Source: Odoribacter sp. UBA944
GTDB lineage: Bacteria; Bacteroidota; Bacteroidia; Bacteroidales; Marinifilaceae
Direction of reading: 5' to 3'
Length of the DNA: 64,000 nt
Assembly: GCA_002293375.1 (NCBI GenBank)
Contig: DBDA01000017.1
Location: 39,587-103,586, forward strand
Part shown: positions 34,701 to 42,369 of the stretch, piece after piece
Layout of the letters: each line of letters begins with the position of its first letter
Position numbering within the stretch: the stretch's first letter is position 1
The notes under the pieces: model-generated
Told to the model about the DNA's origin: nothing
The model's database searches: none
What the model saw: the letters and a program-made list of their open reading frames with translations, nothing else
Made by a program: the position numbers and the translations under genes

Positions 34701-35942
34701 ATGAAAAATACCTCCACCATTCCGGCTACCGGGGCCTCCGTCTCCATTCTACTCTACCTGAGCCTGGCTCACTGCTTCAACGACGCCTTTCAATCCACCG
34801 TTTCGGCCGTATATCCCATCATCAAAGAAGAATTAGGGCTCACTTTCAGCCAGATCGGGCTGATCGCCTTAGTGTATCAAATCTGCGCTTCCGTCTTCCA
34901 GCCGGTATTCGGGGTCGTATTCGATAAACACCCCGGCCCGTGGTACCTGTCGCTCGGAACTGTCAGCACCATGATCGGCCTGGCGATGCTATCCTTCTCC
35001 GGAAACATGATGTGGGTCACCGCCTCCGTCGCCTTTATCGGACTGGGATCTTCGATCATCCACCCCGAGGCCTCCCGGTTGACCCACTTCGCTTCCGGTG
35101 GAAAACACGGGCTGGCGCAATCCATCTTCCAGGTCGGGGGAAACTTCGGCAGCTCCATCGGCCCGCTGCTGGCAGCCGCTATTGTCGCTCCTTATGGGCT
35201 GTCATACCTCCTCGTATTTGTCGGTATCGCCGTAATCTCACTGATCACCAAAAGGCCGCTTGTCCACTGGTACCGGCAGCGGGTCCGGGAACTTCGGAAC
35301 TCCACCGGAAAATCGGAAATCATACACCGGGTCCGGTTATCCAAAAAGAAGATCTACTTCTCGCTGGCCGTTCTGTTGGTGCTGATCTTTTCCAAATACG
35401 TCTACATGGCCAGCCTAAGCAACTACTACACCTTTTACCTGATGGAGAAATTCGGGGTCACCGCCCAACAATCCCAACTCTTCCTCTTTGCCTTCCTCTT
35501 CGCATCGGCGGTGGGGACCTTCCTCGGCGGCCCCATCGGCGACCGGGTCGGGCGGAAATATGTTATTTGGGTATCCATTCTGGGGACGGCGCCCTTTTCA
35601 CTGCTGATGCCTTACACAGGATTGATCGGGACCTGCCTGTTAAGCATAGTCATCGGGTTGGTACTCTCCTCCGCCTTCTCTGCCATTTTGGTCTTTGCAC
35701 AAGAGTTGCTCCCCACCAAGCTCGGACTGATCTCCGGCTTATTCTTCGGATTGGCGTTCGGCATTGCCGGCATCGCCGCCGCCATAATGGGCAAAGTAGC
35801 CGACCTGCACGGTACAGAGTATGTTTACCGCTTTTGCGCCTACATGCCGCTACTCGGTTTTGTCGCCGTCTTCCTGCCCAACATCAAACCGCACCGGGTA
35901 CATGCCGGTCATTCGGCGGGCAGTGACGGAAGATCGTCTTGA
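34701..35942 (+). CDS. MFS transporter, fosmidomycin-resistance (Fsr)-like
   Basis: This 413-residue protein has about twelve transmembrane helices. The region HCFNDAFQSTVSAVYPIIKEE and the helix FSQIGLIALVYQICASVFQPV are typical of the Fsr group of the major facilitator family, and the central motif GGPIGDRVGRKYVIW is the MFS loop signature. It should export small molecules by proton antiport from the inner membrane. The substrate is not known; fosmidomycin is the named member's substrate, not an established one here. Its 3' end overlaps the convergent CDGSH gene by 34 bases. Confidence 0.87.
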   Translation: MKNTSTIPATGASVSILLYLSLAHCFNDAFQSTVSAVYPIIKEELGLTFSQIGLIALVYQICASVFQPVFGVVFDKHPGPWYLSLGTVSTMIGLAMLSFSGNMMWVTASVAFIGLGSSIIHPEASRLTHFASGGKHGLAQSIFQVGGNFGSSIGPLLAAAIVAPYGLSYLLVFVGIAVISLITKRPLVHWYRQRVRELRNSTGKSEIIHRVRLSKKKIYFSLAVLLVLIFSKYVYMASLSNYYTFYLMEKFGVTAQQSQLFLFAFLFASAVGTFLGGPIGDRVGRKYVIWVSILGTAPFSLLMPYTGLIGTCLLSIVIGLVLSSAFSAILVFAQELLPTKLGLISGLFFGLAFGIAGIAAAIMGKVADLHGTEYVYRFCAYMPLLGFVAVFLPNIKPHRVHAGHSAGSDGRSS

Positions 35943-36655
35943 AAACCTTTCTGCATGTGATTGCCGTCGCAATAAGGCTTATTTTGAGAACTTCCGCAAC
36001 GGCACAGCGTCACACGGTTCCGTATTTCGAAAGAATTGCACTCGCAATCCTCCACCGGAATACCTCCCTTTACCCACAGCGGCCCGCTGCACTCCTTTTG
36101 CGGGTCTTCTATCAGGCTCAGGGAAGGGGCGAAGTGCGGTTCCAGAAAAACATCCTTATCTTTCTCCTTGATCTTCAGTCTGCCGGAGGGACAATGAAAC
36201 GTTTCCCGGATACTGAGATCGTGCGCCTCTTTCTCTTCGGAATGTTCAATTAACTCCCACACGCTGCCTTTTGCCATGCAAAAACGGGCGTGTACACAGA
36301 ACCGGATGTTGTCGGCCAGGTCCAACGTCGTTCCCTGATAGGTCATCGCCCCCTCCAACAGCGGAGCGCGGTCGGCCCGCAACGTCGGATCCCAGTCGGC
36401 CGAAGTATGCGTTCCGTCGCAAAACGGTTTGGACCGGGAGTGCCCGCAACGGCACAGGGCCATGGGTTCGTGTTCCACTTTAAAGGTCACACCCTCCTGA
36501 TACTCCCAGGACTCCCCCTGTGCATTCGGAACGATAAACTCCTGTTTTAACTCCGTACACCCGTATACAAAATAGGGTCCCTGAGTATCCACAATGATGG
36601 AACATCCTCCGCCGTTGGCCGGTGTTCCCGGTTCGATTTTTTGCTCTGTTTTCAT
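35909..36655 (-). CDS. CDGSH iron-sulfur protein with two CDGSH domains and a central Fer4_19-like domain
   Basis: The protein has 248 residues from the ATG at 36655. Two CDGSH motifs, each binding a 2Fe-2S cluster by three Cys and one His, are seen: CRCGHSRSKPFCDGTH near residue 75 and CRCGSSQNKPYCDGNH near residue 230. Between them NIRFCVHARFCMAKGSVW and FHCPSGRLKI resemble the divergent 4Fe-4S (Fer4_19) domain. The open frame continues upstream to 36859, but that part is the antisense of the Gly-rich tail of the next gene and is rejected. A redox or cluster-transfer role in the cytoplasm is likely. The 3' end overlaps the MFS gene. Confidence 0.87.
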   Translation of the reverse strand: MKTEQKIEPGTPANGGGCSIIVDTQGPYFVYGCTELKQEFIVPNAQGESWEYQEGVTFKVEHEPMALCRCGHSRSKPFCDGTHTSADWDPTLRADRAPLLEGAMTYQGTTLDLADNIRFCVHARFCMAKGSVWELIEHSEEKEAHDLSIRETFHCPSGRLKIKEKDKDVFLEPHFAPSLSLIEDPQKECSGPLWVKGGIPVEDCECNSFEIRNRVTLCRCGSSQNKPYCDGNHMQKGFQDDLPSLPAE

Positions 36656-36695
36656 ACAAATACTAACGTGAAATGTCCGGATATGGTTACACGCA

Positions 36696-37484
36696 CTACC
36701 AGCTTCCGCTGGCGCCTCCTCCTCCGAAACCTCCTCCTCCAAAGCCTCCGAAACCTCCCCCTCCCCGGCTGAACGAACCGAAGCCGCCTCCCCGGCCTCC
36801 TCCTCCGAAAAAGATAAAAGGAGCGCCCGTGGTACCGGTACGGCTGGTCGTAGAACCATTTCCCCTGTTCTTGGAAAAAATGCTCCCGAGTATGATAACC
36901 AGGATAATAATACCGATCCATATCAACAGACCGGCCCCCTTCTCTTCGGCATGCCGGTCAGCGGTGAACTCCCCGGAGCTCAGACGGATCAGGGCGCTTA
37001 CCGCCCGATCGACGCCCTTATAATAATTACCTGCCTGGAATTCGGGAATAATTTCGTTCCGGATGATCCGGGAGGCGAGGGCGTCCGGAATAACACCCTC
37101 CAAACCGTAGCCCACCGCAATGGCAACCTCCCCTTTTTCACGGTTGCTTTTGGGTTTTACCAACACCAACACACCGTTGTCCTTCCCTTTTTGCCCCACC
37201 CCCCATTTCTCCGCCAATCGCTGAGCGTAATCATCGGGATCGTAACCATCCAGGGTGGCCACGGTCGCTACGGCGATCTGGGTGGAAGAGGTGTCGTTAA
37301 AAATGCGCAACTTCCGTTCCAACGCTTCCGATTCCCCGGCAGAAAACAAGCCCGCCAGGTCATTCACCATCCGGGGCGGGCTGACGGGATCCGGCAGGTT
37401 CTGGGTGTGGCCGGTCAGCCCGGCGATCAACCATCCTAAAAGCAGCAAAAATCTGGCCATGGCACTCTCTTTAGGCCGGATCAT
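36696..37484 (-). CDS. TPM domain protein with Gly-rich tail (YgcG-like)
   Basis: This 262-residue protein has a signal peptide (core MARFLLLLGWLIAGLTG). The TPM domain (about 35-165) begins PRMVNDLAGLFSAGE and contains DNGVLVLVKPKSNREKGEVA and VGYGLEGVIPDALA. One transmembrane helix follows (GLLIWIGIIILVIILGS), then a tail of Gly, Phe and Ser ending GASGSW. The ATG at 37484 overlaps the stop of the upstream TPM gene (ATGA), so translation is coupled; an ATG at 37460 would give a neater signal peptide. Together with LemA these proteins form a conserved cluster of unclear membrane role. The tail DNA is a low-complexity run of Gly codons. Confidence 0.85.
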   Translation of the reverse strand: MIRPKESAMARFLLLLGWLIAGLTGHTQNLPDPVSPPRMVNDLAGLFSAGESEALERKLRIFNDTSSTQIAVATVATLDGYDPDDYAQRLAEKWGVGQKGKDNGVLVLVKPKSNREKGEVAIAVGYGLEGVIPDALASRIIRNEIIPEFQAGNYYKGVDRAVSALIRLSSGEFTADRHAEEKGAGLLIWIGIIILVIILGSIFSKNRGNGSTTSRTGTTGAPFIFFGGGGRGGGFGSFSRGGGGFGGFGGGGFGGGGASGSW

Positions 37485-37918
37485 CCAAACGAGATCTCAT
37501 CCGGCAGTTCATTCTTCTCTTTTTCTTCCCGTGGAAAGTGAACTTTCAACTGTGCTCCGACGCTGCGGATCGCTTCGCAAATCCCCTCGCAGGCCGAACC
37601 ATCCCGGAACCGTTCCACCAGTTGCTCCTTGATCCCGTCCCAGAATCCGGCGGGAACGACCCGGTTGATCCCGGCATCACCGATAATCGCCAATTGCTTG
37701 TCCTGCAAGGCAATATAGATAAGTGCACCGTTTCGCAACACGGTCTTGTGCATCCCGATGTGCGCAAAGGTTCGGGCGGCGCAATCCAGGACCTTCTCCT
37801 TGCAACGCCCGGTGATGTGCACGCGGATCTCTCCGGAAGTGCCCTGTTCCGCTTCCCGGATGGCAGACACCATCTCTTTACGCTGTTCGGCTGTGATCTC
37901 TTTTCGGGGAGACATCAT
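37481..37918 (-). CDS. TPM domain protein without signal peptide
   Basis: The protein has 145 residues from the first of two adjacent ATGs (37918 and 37915), which lie just after the lemA stop. The open frame upstream to 37972 overlaps lemA and is rejected. The TPM domain shows AIREAEQGTSGEIRVHI, NGALIYIALQDKQLAIIGDAG and VPAGFWDGIKEQL. No membrane segment is visible. It is the middle gene of a lemA-TPM-TPM operon with very short or overlapping junctions. Function is unknown. Confidence 0.83.
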   Translation of the reverse strand: MMSPRKEITAEQRKEMVSAIREAEQGTSGEIRVHITGRCKEKVLDCAARTFAHIGMHKTVLRNGALIYIALQDKQLAIIGDAGINRVVPAGFWDGIKEQLVERFRDGSACEGICEAIRSVGAQLKVHFPREEKEKNELPDEISFG

Positions 37919-37925
37919 CCGCAAC

Positions 37926-38516
37926 TTAAAATTGTACTTCGGGAGCTTTTTCGGCTCCCTCTGCCGCTTCAAAATAGGGTTTCGGCTGGAATCCGAACAT
38001 GCCTGCGATCAGGTTCCGGGGAAACGAACGGATATAAGTATTATAATCCCGGGCCGTATCGTTAAACTTCCGCCGCTCCACACTGATCCGGTTTTCCGTT
38101 CCTTCCAACTGCGCCTGCAATTCCAGAAAGTTCTGGTTCGCTTTCAGATCCGGATAGCTCTCCGAGATCGCCATCAACCGGGACAAAGCAGAGGAGAGTT
38201 CCCCCTGTGTCTGGTTAAAACGCTGCAACGTGTTTTCGTCCAATTCGTCAAAATTGATCTGCGTTTGCGTGGCTTTGGCCCGGGCTTCAATAACCTCGGT
38301 CAACGTCTGCTGTTCGTGGTTCGCATACCCCTTTACCGTATTGACCAGATTGGGGATCAGGTCCAACCGGCGCTGGTACTGGTTCTCTACATTAGACCAT
38401 TGAGCGGAAACCCCTTCGTTTTTCTGTACCATACTATTGTAGTTCCCTTTAAACCAGAAAAAAATGATCAGTGCGATCACCCCGATCACTCCCAATACAA
38501 TGCAACCTTTTTTCAT
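37926..38516 (-). CDS. lemA: LemA family protein
   Basis: This 196-residue protein has one N-terminal transmembrane helix (CIVLGVIGVIALIIFFWF) followed by a helical cytoplasmic or periplasmic domain. The LemA signature is NYNSMVQKNEGVSAQWSNVE and NQYQRRLDLIPNLVNTVKGY, with a later TARDYNTYIRSFP near residue 165. It lies at the head of the operon with two TPM proteins, as in many bacteria. The biochemical role is not established. Confidence 0.93.
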   Translation of the reverse strand: MKKGCIVLGVIGVIALIIFFWFKGNYNSMVQKNEGVSAQWSNVENQYQRRLDLIPNLVNTVKGYANHEQQTLTEVIEARAKATQTQINFDELDENTLQRFNQTQGELSSALSRLMAISESYPDLKANQNFLELQAQLEGTENRISVERRKFNDTARDYNTYIRSFPRNLIAGMFGFQPKPYFEAAEGAEKAPEVQF

Positions 38517-38792
38517 ACGTTTGTAATTTGTGTTTTAGTTGTTTTGCTCTTTATTTTTCCGTTATACGGAATTTATCTGTAAAAATAGGCTTTTTTTATT
38601 CTTTTTCGATCTTATTGTAACGATTCGGTCGATTTTTTTGTTACCGGTCATCCGCATAGCATCCATTGCCGTGCGATAGTCCTATACGAATCCGATAATA
38701 TGCGGAATACGAAACACAAAATTTTTCAAAAACGTAAACGTAAAAACAGAAATTTTGTTTAAATTAGTATCCAACTTCAAACCCAATTCAGT

Positions 38793-39500
38793 ATGGAAGA
38801 AAAAATCAGTGTAATGCCGCGCATCGGAGAACCCGCTCCGGCATTTGAAGCATCGACGACTCAGGGCAAGATCAGTTTCCCGGCAGATTTCAAAGGAAAA
38901 TGGACCATTCTGTTCAGCCATCCATCGGATTTCACCCCGGTATGCACCTCGGAATTCATGGCCTTCGGTACCATGTCGCAACAATTCGAAAAACTGGGCT
39001 GCCAGCTTATCGGCCTCTCGGTCGACGGGCTTTCCAGCCATATCGCCTGGCTACGCACCATCAAGGATAAGATCGAATACAAGGGAATGAAGAGTGTGGA
39101 CGTAGAATTCCCGCTGATCGACGACCTTACGATGAAAATAGCCAAATTGTACGGCATGATCCACCCCGGAGCCAGCTCCACAGCAGCGGTACGTGCGGTA
39201 TTCTTCATAGACCCCAAAGGCATTATCCGCACCATTCTCTACTATCCCATGGCTCTGGGCCGTAATTTCGACGAGATCAAACGTATCCTGATCGGCCTGC
39301 AAACCATAGACAACTTCGGAGTCGCCCTTCCGGCAGACTGGCGTCCGGGCAGCGAAGTGATCGTTCCTACCGCAAATTCCATGAAGATGGCAGCCGACCG
39401 CATGGCCGGCAAGGAGGGACCGATGAAGTGTTACGACTGGTTCTTCTGCACCAAAGAACTTTCAAAAGAGGAGGTGGAAAAGAAATTAGGCGGGAAATAA
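38793..39500 (+). CDS. Peroxiredoxin, Prx6 (1-Cys-like) type
   Basis: This 235-residue enzyme reduces hydrogen peroxide and organic peroxides. The peroxidatic Cys51 is in HPSDFTPVCTSEFMAF. The long C-terminal arm and GMIHPGASSTAAVRAVFFIDP fit the Prx6 group. Two more Cys lie near the end in KCYDWFFCTKEL and could resolve the first, as in the archaeal-like members of this group. It has no signal peptide, so it acts in the cytoplasm. It lies alone, with about 275 AT-rich bases separating it from the divergent lemA operon. Confidence 0.93.
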   Translation: MEEKISVMPRIGEPAPAFEASTTQGKISFPADFKGKWTILFSHPSDFTPVCTSEFMAFGTMSQQFEKLGCQLIGLSVDGLSSHIAWLRTIKDKIEYKGMKSVDVEFPLIDDLTMKIAKLYGMIHPGASSTAAVRAVFFIDPKGIIRTILYYPMALGRNFDEIKRILIGLQTIDNFGVALPADWRPGSEVIVPTANSMKMAADRMAGKEGPMKCYDWFFCTKELSKEEVEKKLGGK

Positions 39501-39565
39501 ACGGAGAATTCCCTCCATATAGGGATCCGGTAGTGCAACTGCTTCCGGAATCTCCGGATTTATGC

Positions 39566-39573
39566 TATTTTTG
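39566..39573 (+). promoter_or_regulatory. Promoter -7 element of the LysE-type gene, probably leaderless
   Basis: TATTTTTG is a full TAnnTTTG match and ends five bases before the ATG at 39579, so transcription should start at or next to the start codon. The -33 region is weak. Confidence 0.5.
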
Positions 39574-39578
39574 TAGCC

Positions 39579-40193
39579 ATGAATGTATGGGGATTTTTGG
39601 GAGCTGCTGTGCTGCTCACCTTAATGCCGGGACCGGACATCCTGTTTGTCCTCACCCAAAGCATTACCAGGGGATGCAAAGCCGGCGTGGTATTTGCCCT
39701 TGGGCTTTGTACCGGATTGGTGGTACACGTCCTGGCGGTAAGCCTCGGTGTAGCCGTTCTGTTGACCCGGTCGCCTTGGGCGTTTACCCTCGTTAAATGC
39801 GCCGGTGCAGCCTATCTGTTGTACCTGGGTGTCAAAACCTTCCTCCACCGGAACAAAACCTCCCTGCGGTTTGAAACCAACCGGCCGGAAGTCCGCCGGT
39901 TGTATGGCAGGGGGATCATCATGAACCTGCTGAACCCCAAAGTGATCCTGTTTTTTCTGGCCTTTCTGCCGCAATTTGTGCGCTCCGGCACCGAAGAACC
40001 CTTTGCACAATTGCTTTCTCTGGGCGCCCTCTTCATTGTACAGGCCCTGGTGATCTTCTCCGCGGTCGCCTTACTTGCAGACCGCCTCTCTGCCCGTTTG
40101 ATGCGGCATCCGGGCGCTGCCCGGTGGACGAACATCGTTGAGGCGTCGGTATATGCCGGAATAGGCGTGAGCCTGTTGTTTGCGGATATTTAA
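39579..40193 (+). CDS. LysE/RhtB family amino-acid exporter
   Basis: This 204-residue inner-membrane protein has about six transmembrane helices. The family start GFLGAAVLLTLMPGPDILFVLTQSI and the middle GRGIIMNLLNPKVILFFLAFLPQF are the LysE/RhtB signatures. It should export amino acids or related small molecules; the substrate is unknown. An 11-bp tandem repeat begins seven bases after the stop. Confidence 0.93.
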   Translation: MNVWGFLGAAVLLTLMPGPDILFVLTQSITRGCKAGVVFALGLCTGLVVHVLAVSLGVAVLLTRSPWAFTLVKCAGAAYLLYLGVKTFLHRNKTSLRFETNRPEVRRLYGRGIIMNLLNPKVILFFLAFLPQFVRSGTEEPFAQLLSLGALFIVQALVIFSAVALLADRLSARLMRHPGAARWTNIVEASVYAGIGVSLLFADI

Positions 40194-40200
40194 ACAGGTT

Positions 40201-40266
40201 GTAGGTATTCCGTAGGTATTCCGTACGTGTTCCGTAGGTATTCCGTGCGTGTTCCGTGCGTGTTCC
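40201..40266. repeat. 11-bp tandem repeat, six copies
   Basis: Six exact-length units: three GTAGGTATTCC, one GTACGTGTTCC and two GTGCGTGTTCC, with no gaps. All copies fit GTRSGTRTTCC-type variation at the same four positions. It lies 7 bases after the LysE-type gene and about 130 bases before the mutA promoter. On the minus strand the period gives an apparent peptide repeat (ARNTYG-like), but no gene there is convincing. The remaining part of 40194-40480 holds only the promoter. Confidence 0.95.
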
Positions 40267-40397
40267 AAAGAAGGCATAACGAAAGAAAAATAGACCTTTC
40301 CCGCTTGTGAACAGGCACCGGCATCTACAAAAGAAGCGACAGTAGAACCCCCACCGACACATTTCCTGCGTTTTGCTCCGGAAAGGGGGTAAAATAG

Positions 40398-40428
40398 TTT
40401 GTTTTTGTCCCCATAAGGAGTAAATTTG
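40398..40428 (+). promoter_or_regulatory. Promoter of mutA-mutB
   Basis: TTTG at 40398-40401, exactly 19 bases, then TAAATTTG at 40421-40428: the best match to the Bacteroidota promoter consensus in the window. The leader to the mutA ATG is about 45 bases. Confidence 0.75.
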
Positions 40429-40480
40429 TCCGTCTTCTAAAGTAATAGCGTCTAAAAACAACAGATAAAATAGATCATCT

Positions 40481-42355
40481 ATGGCAGAAAATGTAAATCA
40501 AAAGCTTTTTGCTGAATTTGCCCCCAATACCATGCAGCAATGGGTGGACAAAGTGACCGCCGACCTCAAAGGGGCGGATTTCGCGAAAAAGCTTGTCTGG
40601 AAAACCAACGAGGGGTTCGATGTACAGCCGATGTACCGGTTGGAGAACCTGGAAAACCGGAAGAACCTGGCGTGCTATCCGGGAGAGTTCCCGTTCGTAC
40701 GGGGCAACAAACCGGACAACAACGATTGGTTCGTGCGCCAGGATATCCGGGTAGAAGACTTGGCGGAAGCAAACCGGAAAGCATTGGACGTTTTGAACAG
40801 GGGAGTGGATTCGCTGGGCTTTGTACTGACCGGTTGCCGGGAGTACACGCCGGCCGATCTGGAGATCCTGCTGAAAGATATATGCCTTGAATGTGTGGAG
40901 ATCAACTTCGTTTGCGCCTGTAAAAAGTGTACGGTTACGGACGCCTTTAGGACGGTTGTGGACAAACGGGGCATCGATCCGGAAAAGCTCCGGGGAGGGT
41001 TGAACATCGACCCGCTGACCGACCTGACACTGAAAGGAAAAATGTGCTGCGACACGCCGTTCGCTGCTCTGAAAGCGATCACGGAGAAGATGTCGGCTTA
41101 CAAGAACTTCAAAACGATCGAAGTGGGCGGGTATGTGTTCGGCAACGCAGGCTCCTCCATCGTACAGGAGCTGGGGTTCAGCCTGGCTGCCGGTGCGGAA
41201 TACCTGGACCGGTTGACCGACGCCGGGATGAGCATCAACGACATCGCCCCGCGCATCCGCTTCCATTTTGCGACCGCTTCCAAATATTTCCTGGAAATCG
41301 CCAAACTGCGGGCCGCCCGCTACCTGTGGGCGCACATCGTGAAAGCATACAACCCCTGTTGCGACTCCGTATGCAAAATGCACATACACGCAGAGACCTC
41401 CGAATGGAACAAAACAGTATACGATCCGAACGTAAACATGCTGCGCACCCAAACAGAAGCCATGTCAGCCGTTCTGGGCGGAGTGGATTCATTTACCGTT
41501 CATCCCTACGACTACGTATACGAATGCCAGCCGTCCGAATTGGGCGAGCGGGTAGCCCGCAACCAGCAGTTGCTGCTGAAAGAGGAGTCCCACTTTGCCA
41601 AAATCGCAGATGCGGGAGGCGGCTCCTATTACATCGAAGAGCTGACCGAAATGATCGCCGAAGCGGCTTGGAAACTCTTCCTGCAGGTACAGGACGAAGG
41701 CGGCTACTCCGCTGCGTTTGAAAAAGGCTTTGTACAGGCGGCCGTTCAGGCCACCGCCCGGGCGCGGGATCTGGACATCGCCCGCCGGAAAGAGAACTTT
41801 GTAGGTACCAACCAATTCCCCAATTTCGGCGAAAAGATTGAGAAAACCTTGTGCGATTGCGTGTTTGAACCGGAAGACTACACCGAAGAGGGAGCCGTAG
41901 CGGAGACCCTGAAACCGTACCGCGGCGCTCAGGCTTTCGAGGCGTTGCGCCTGAAGACCGACCTCTATGCCACCAGGAGCGGCCGTCCGGTGGTATATAT
42001 GTTCCCGATGGGAAATCTGGGGATGCGGAAAGCCCGGGCGCAATTCGCCTGCAACTTCTTCGCCTGCGCCGGATTCCAGGTGACGGACAACAACGGTTTC
42101 GCCACCGTAGACGAGGGCGTGAAAGCCTGCCTCGACAACAAAGCCTCCATCGTGGTGCTTTGCAGCGCTGACGACGAATACGCGGGATTTGCTCCGGAAG
42201 TCTTTGAAAAACTGAAAGGCAAAGCCGTGGTAGTAGTGGCCGGTAACCCGGAAAACAGGGCCGAATTGGAGGCCAAAGGGCTGACAAACTACATTCACGT
42301 CAAGTGCAATGTGTTGGAAGAATTGAAAGGCTATCAGCAAAAATTGGGAATCTAA
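40481..42355 (+). CDS. mutA: Methylmalonyl-CoA mutase small subunit
   Basis: This 624-residue subunit is the beta or small chain of the two-subunit mutase that interconverts succinyl-CoA and methylmalonyl-CoA in propionate formation. Family segments seen include WKTNEGFDVQPMYRLE, IAPRIRFHFATASKYFLEIA, and FTVHPYDYVYE. The C-terminal cobalamin-like domain lacks the DxHxxG motif (VYMFPMGNLGMRKARAQF), as expected for this non-catalytic subunit. It is followed by mutB after 14 bases. Confidence 0.95.
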   Translation: MAENVNQKLFAEFAPNTMQQWVDKVTADLKGADFAKKLVWKTNEGFDVQPMYRLENLENRKNLACYPGEFPFVRGNKPDNNDWFVRQDIRVEDLAEANRKALDVLNRGVDSLGFVLTGCREYTPADLEILLKDICLECVEINFVCACKKCTVTDAFRTVVDKRGIDPEKLRGGLNIDPLTDLTLKGKMCCDTPFAALKAITEKMSAYKNFKTIEVGGYVFGNAGSSIVQELGFSLAAGAEYLDRLTDAGMSINDIAPRIRFHFATASKYFLEIAKLRAARYLWAHIVKAYNPCCDSVCKMHIHAETSEWNKTVYDPNVNMLRTQTEAMSAVLGGVDSFTVHPYDYVYECQPSELGERVARNQQLLLKEESHFAKIADAGGGSYYIEELTEMIAEAAWKLFLQVQDEGGYSAAFEKGFVQAAVQATARARDLDIARRKENFVGTNQFPNFGEKIEKTLCDCVFEPEDYTEEGAVAETLKPYRGAQAFEALRLKTDLYATRSGRPVVYMFPMGNLGMRKARAQFACNFFACAGFQVTDNNGFATVDEGVKACLDNKASIVVLCSADDEYAGFAPEVFEKLKGKAVVVVAGNPENRAELEAKGLTNYIHVKCNVLEELKGYQQKLGI

Positions 42356-42369
42356 AAAACAGAAGATAC

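Noticed and set aside
36713..36800. Short CTCC-rich repeats
   Set aside because: They encode the Gly-rich tail of the TPM protein, a normal feature of that family.
36656..36859. N-terminal extension of the CDGSH protein, and a Pro-rich plus-strand frame in the same place
   Set aside because: Both are readings of the Gly-codon tail of the TPM gene in other frames; the CDGSH protein has a good ATG at 36655.
40033..40461. Minus-strand frames with a repeated ARNTYG-like peptide
   Set aside because: The repeat is simply the 11-bp tandem DNA repeat read in the three frames. The frames lack a sensible start and overlap the LysE-type gene.
42304..42369. Upstream in-frame start for mutB
   Set aside because: It overlaps the conserved end of mutA and encodes nothing conserved; the ATG at 42370 fits the family.
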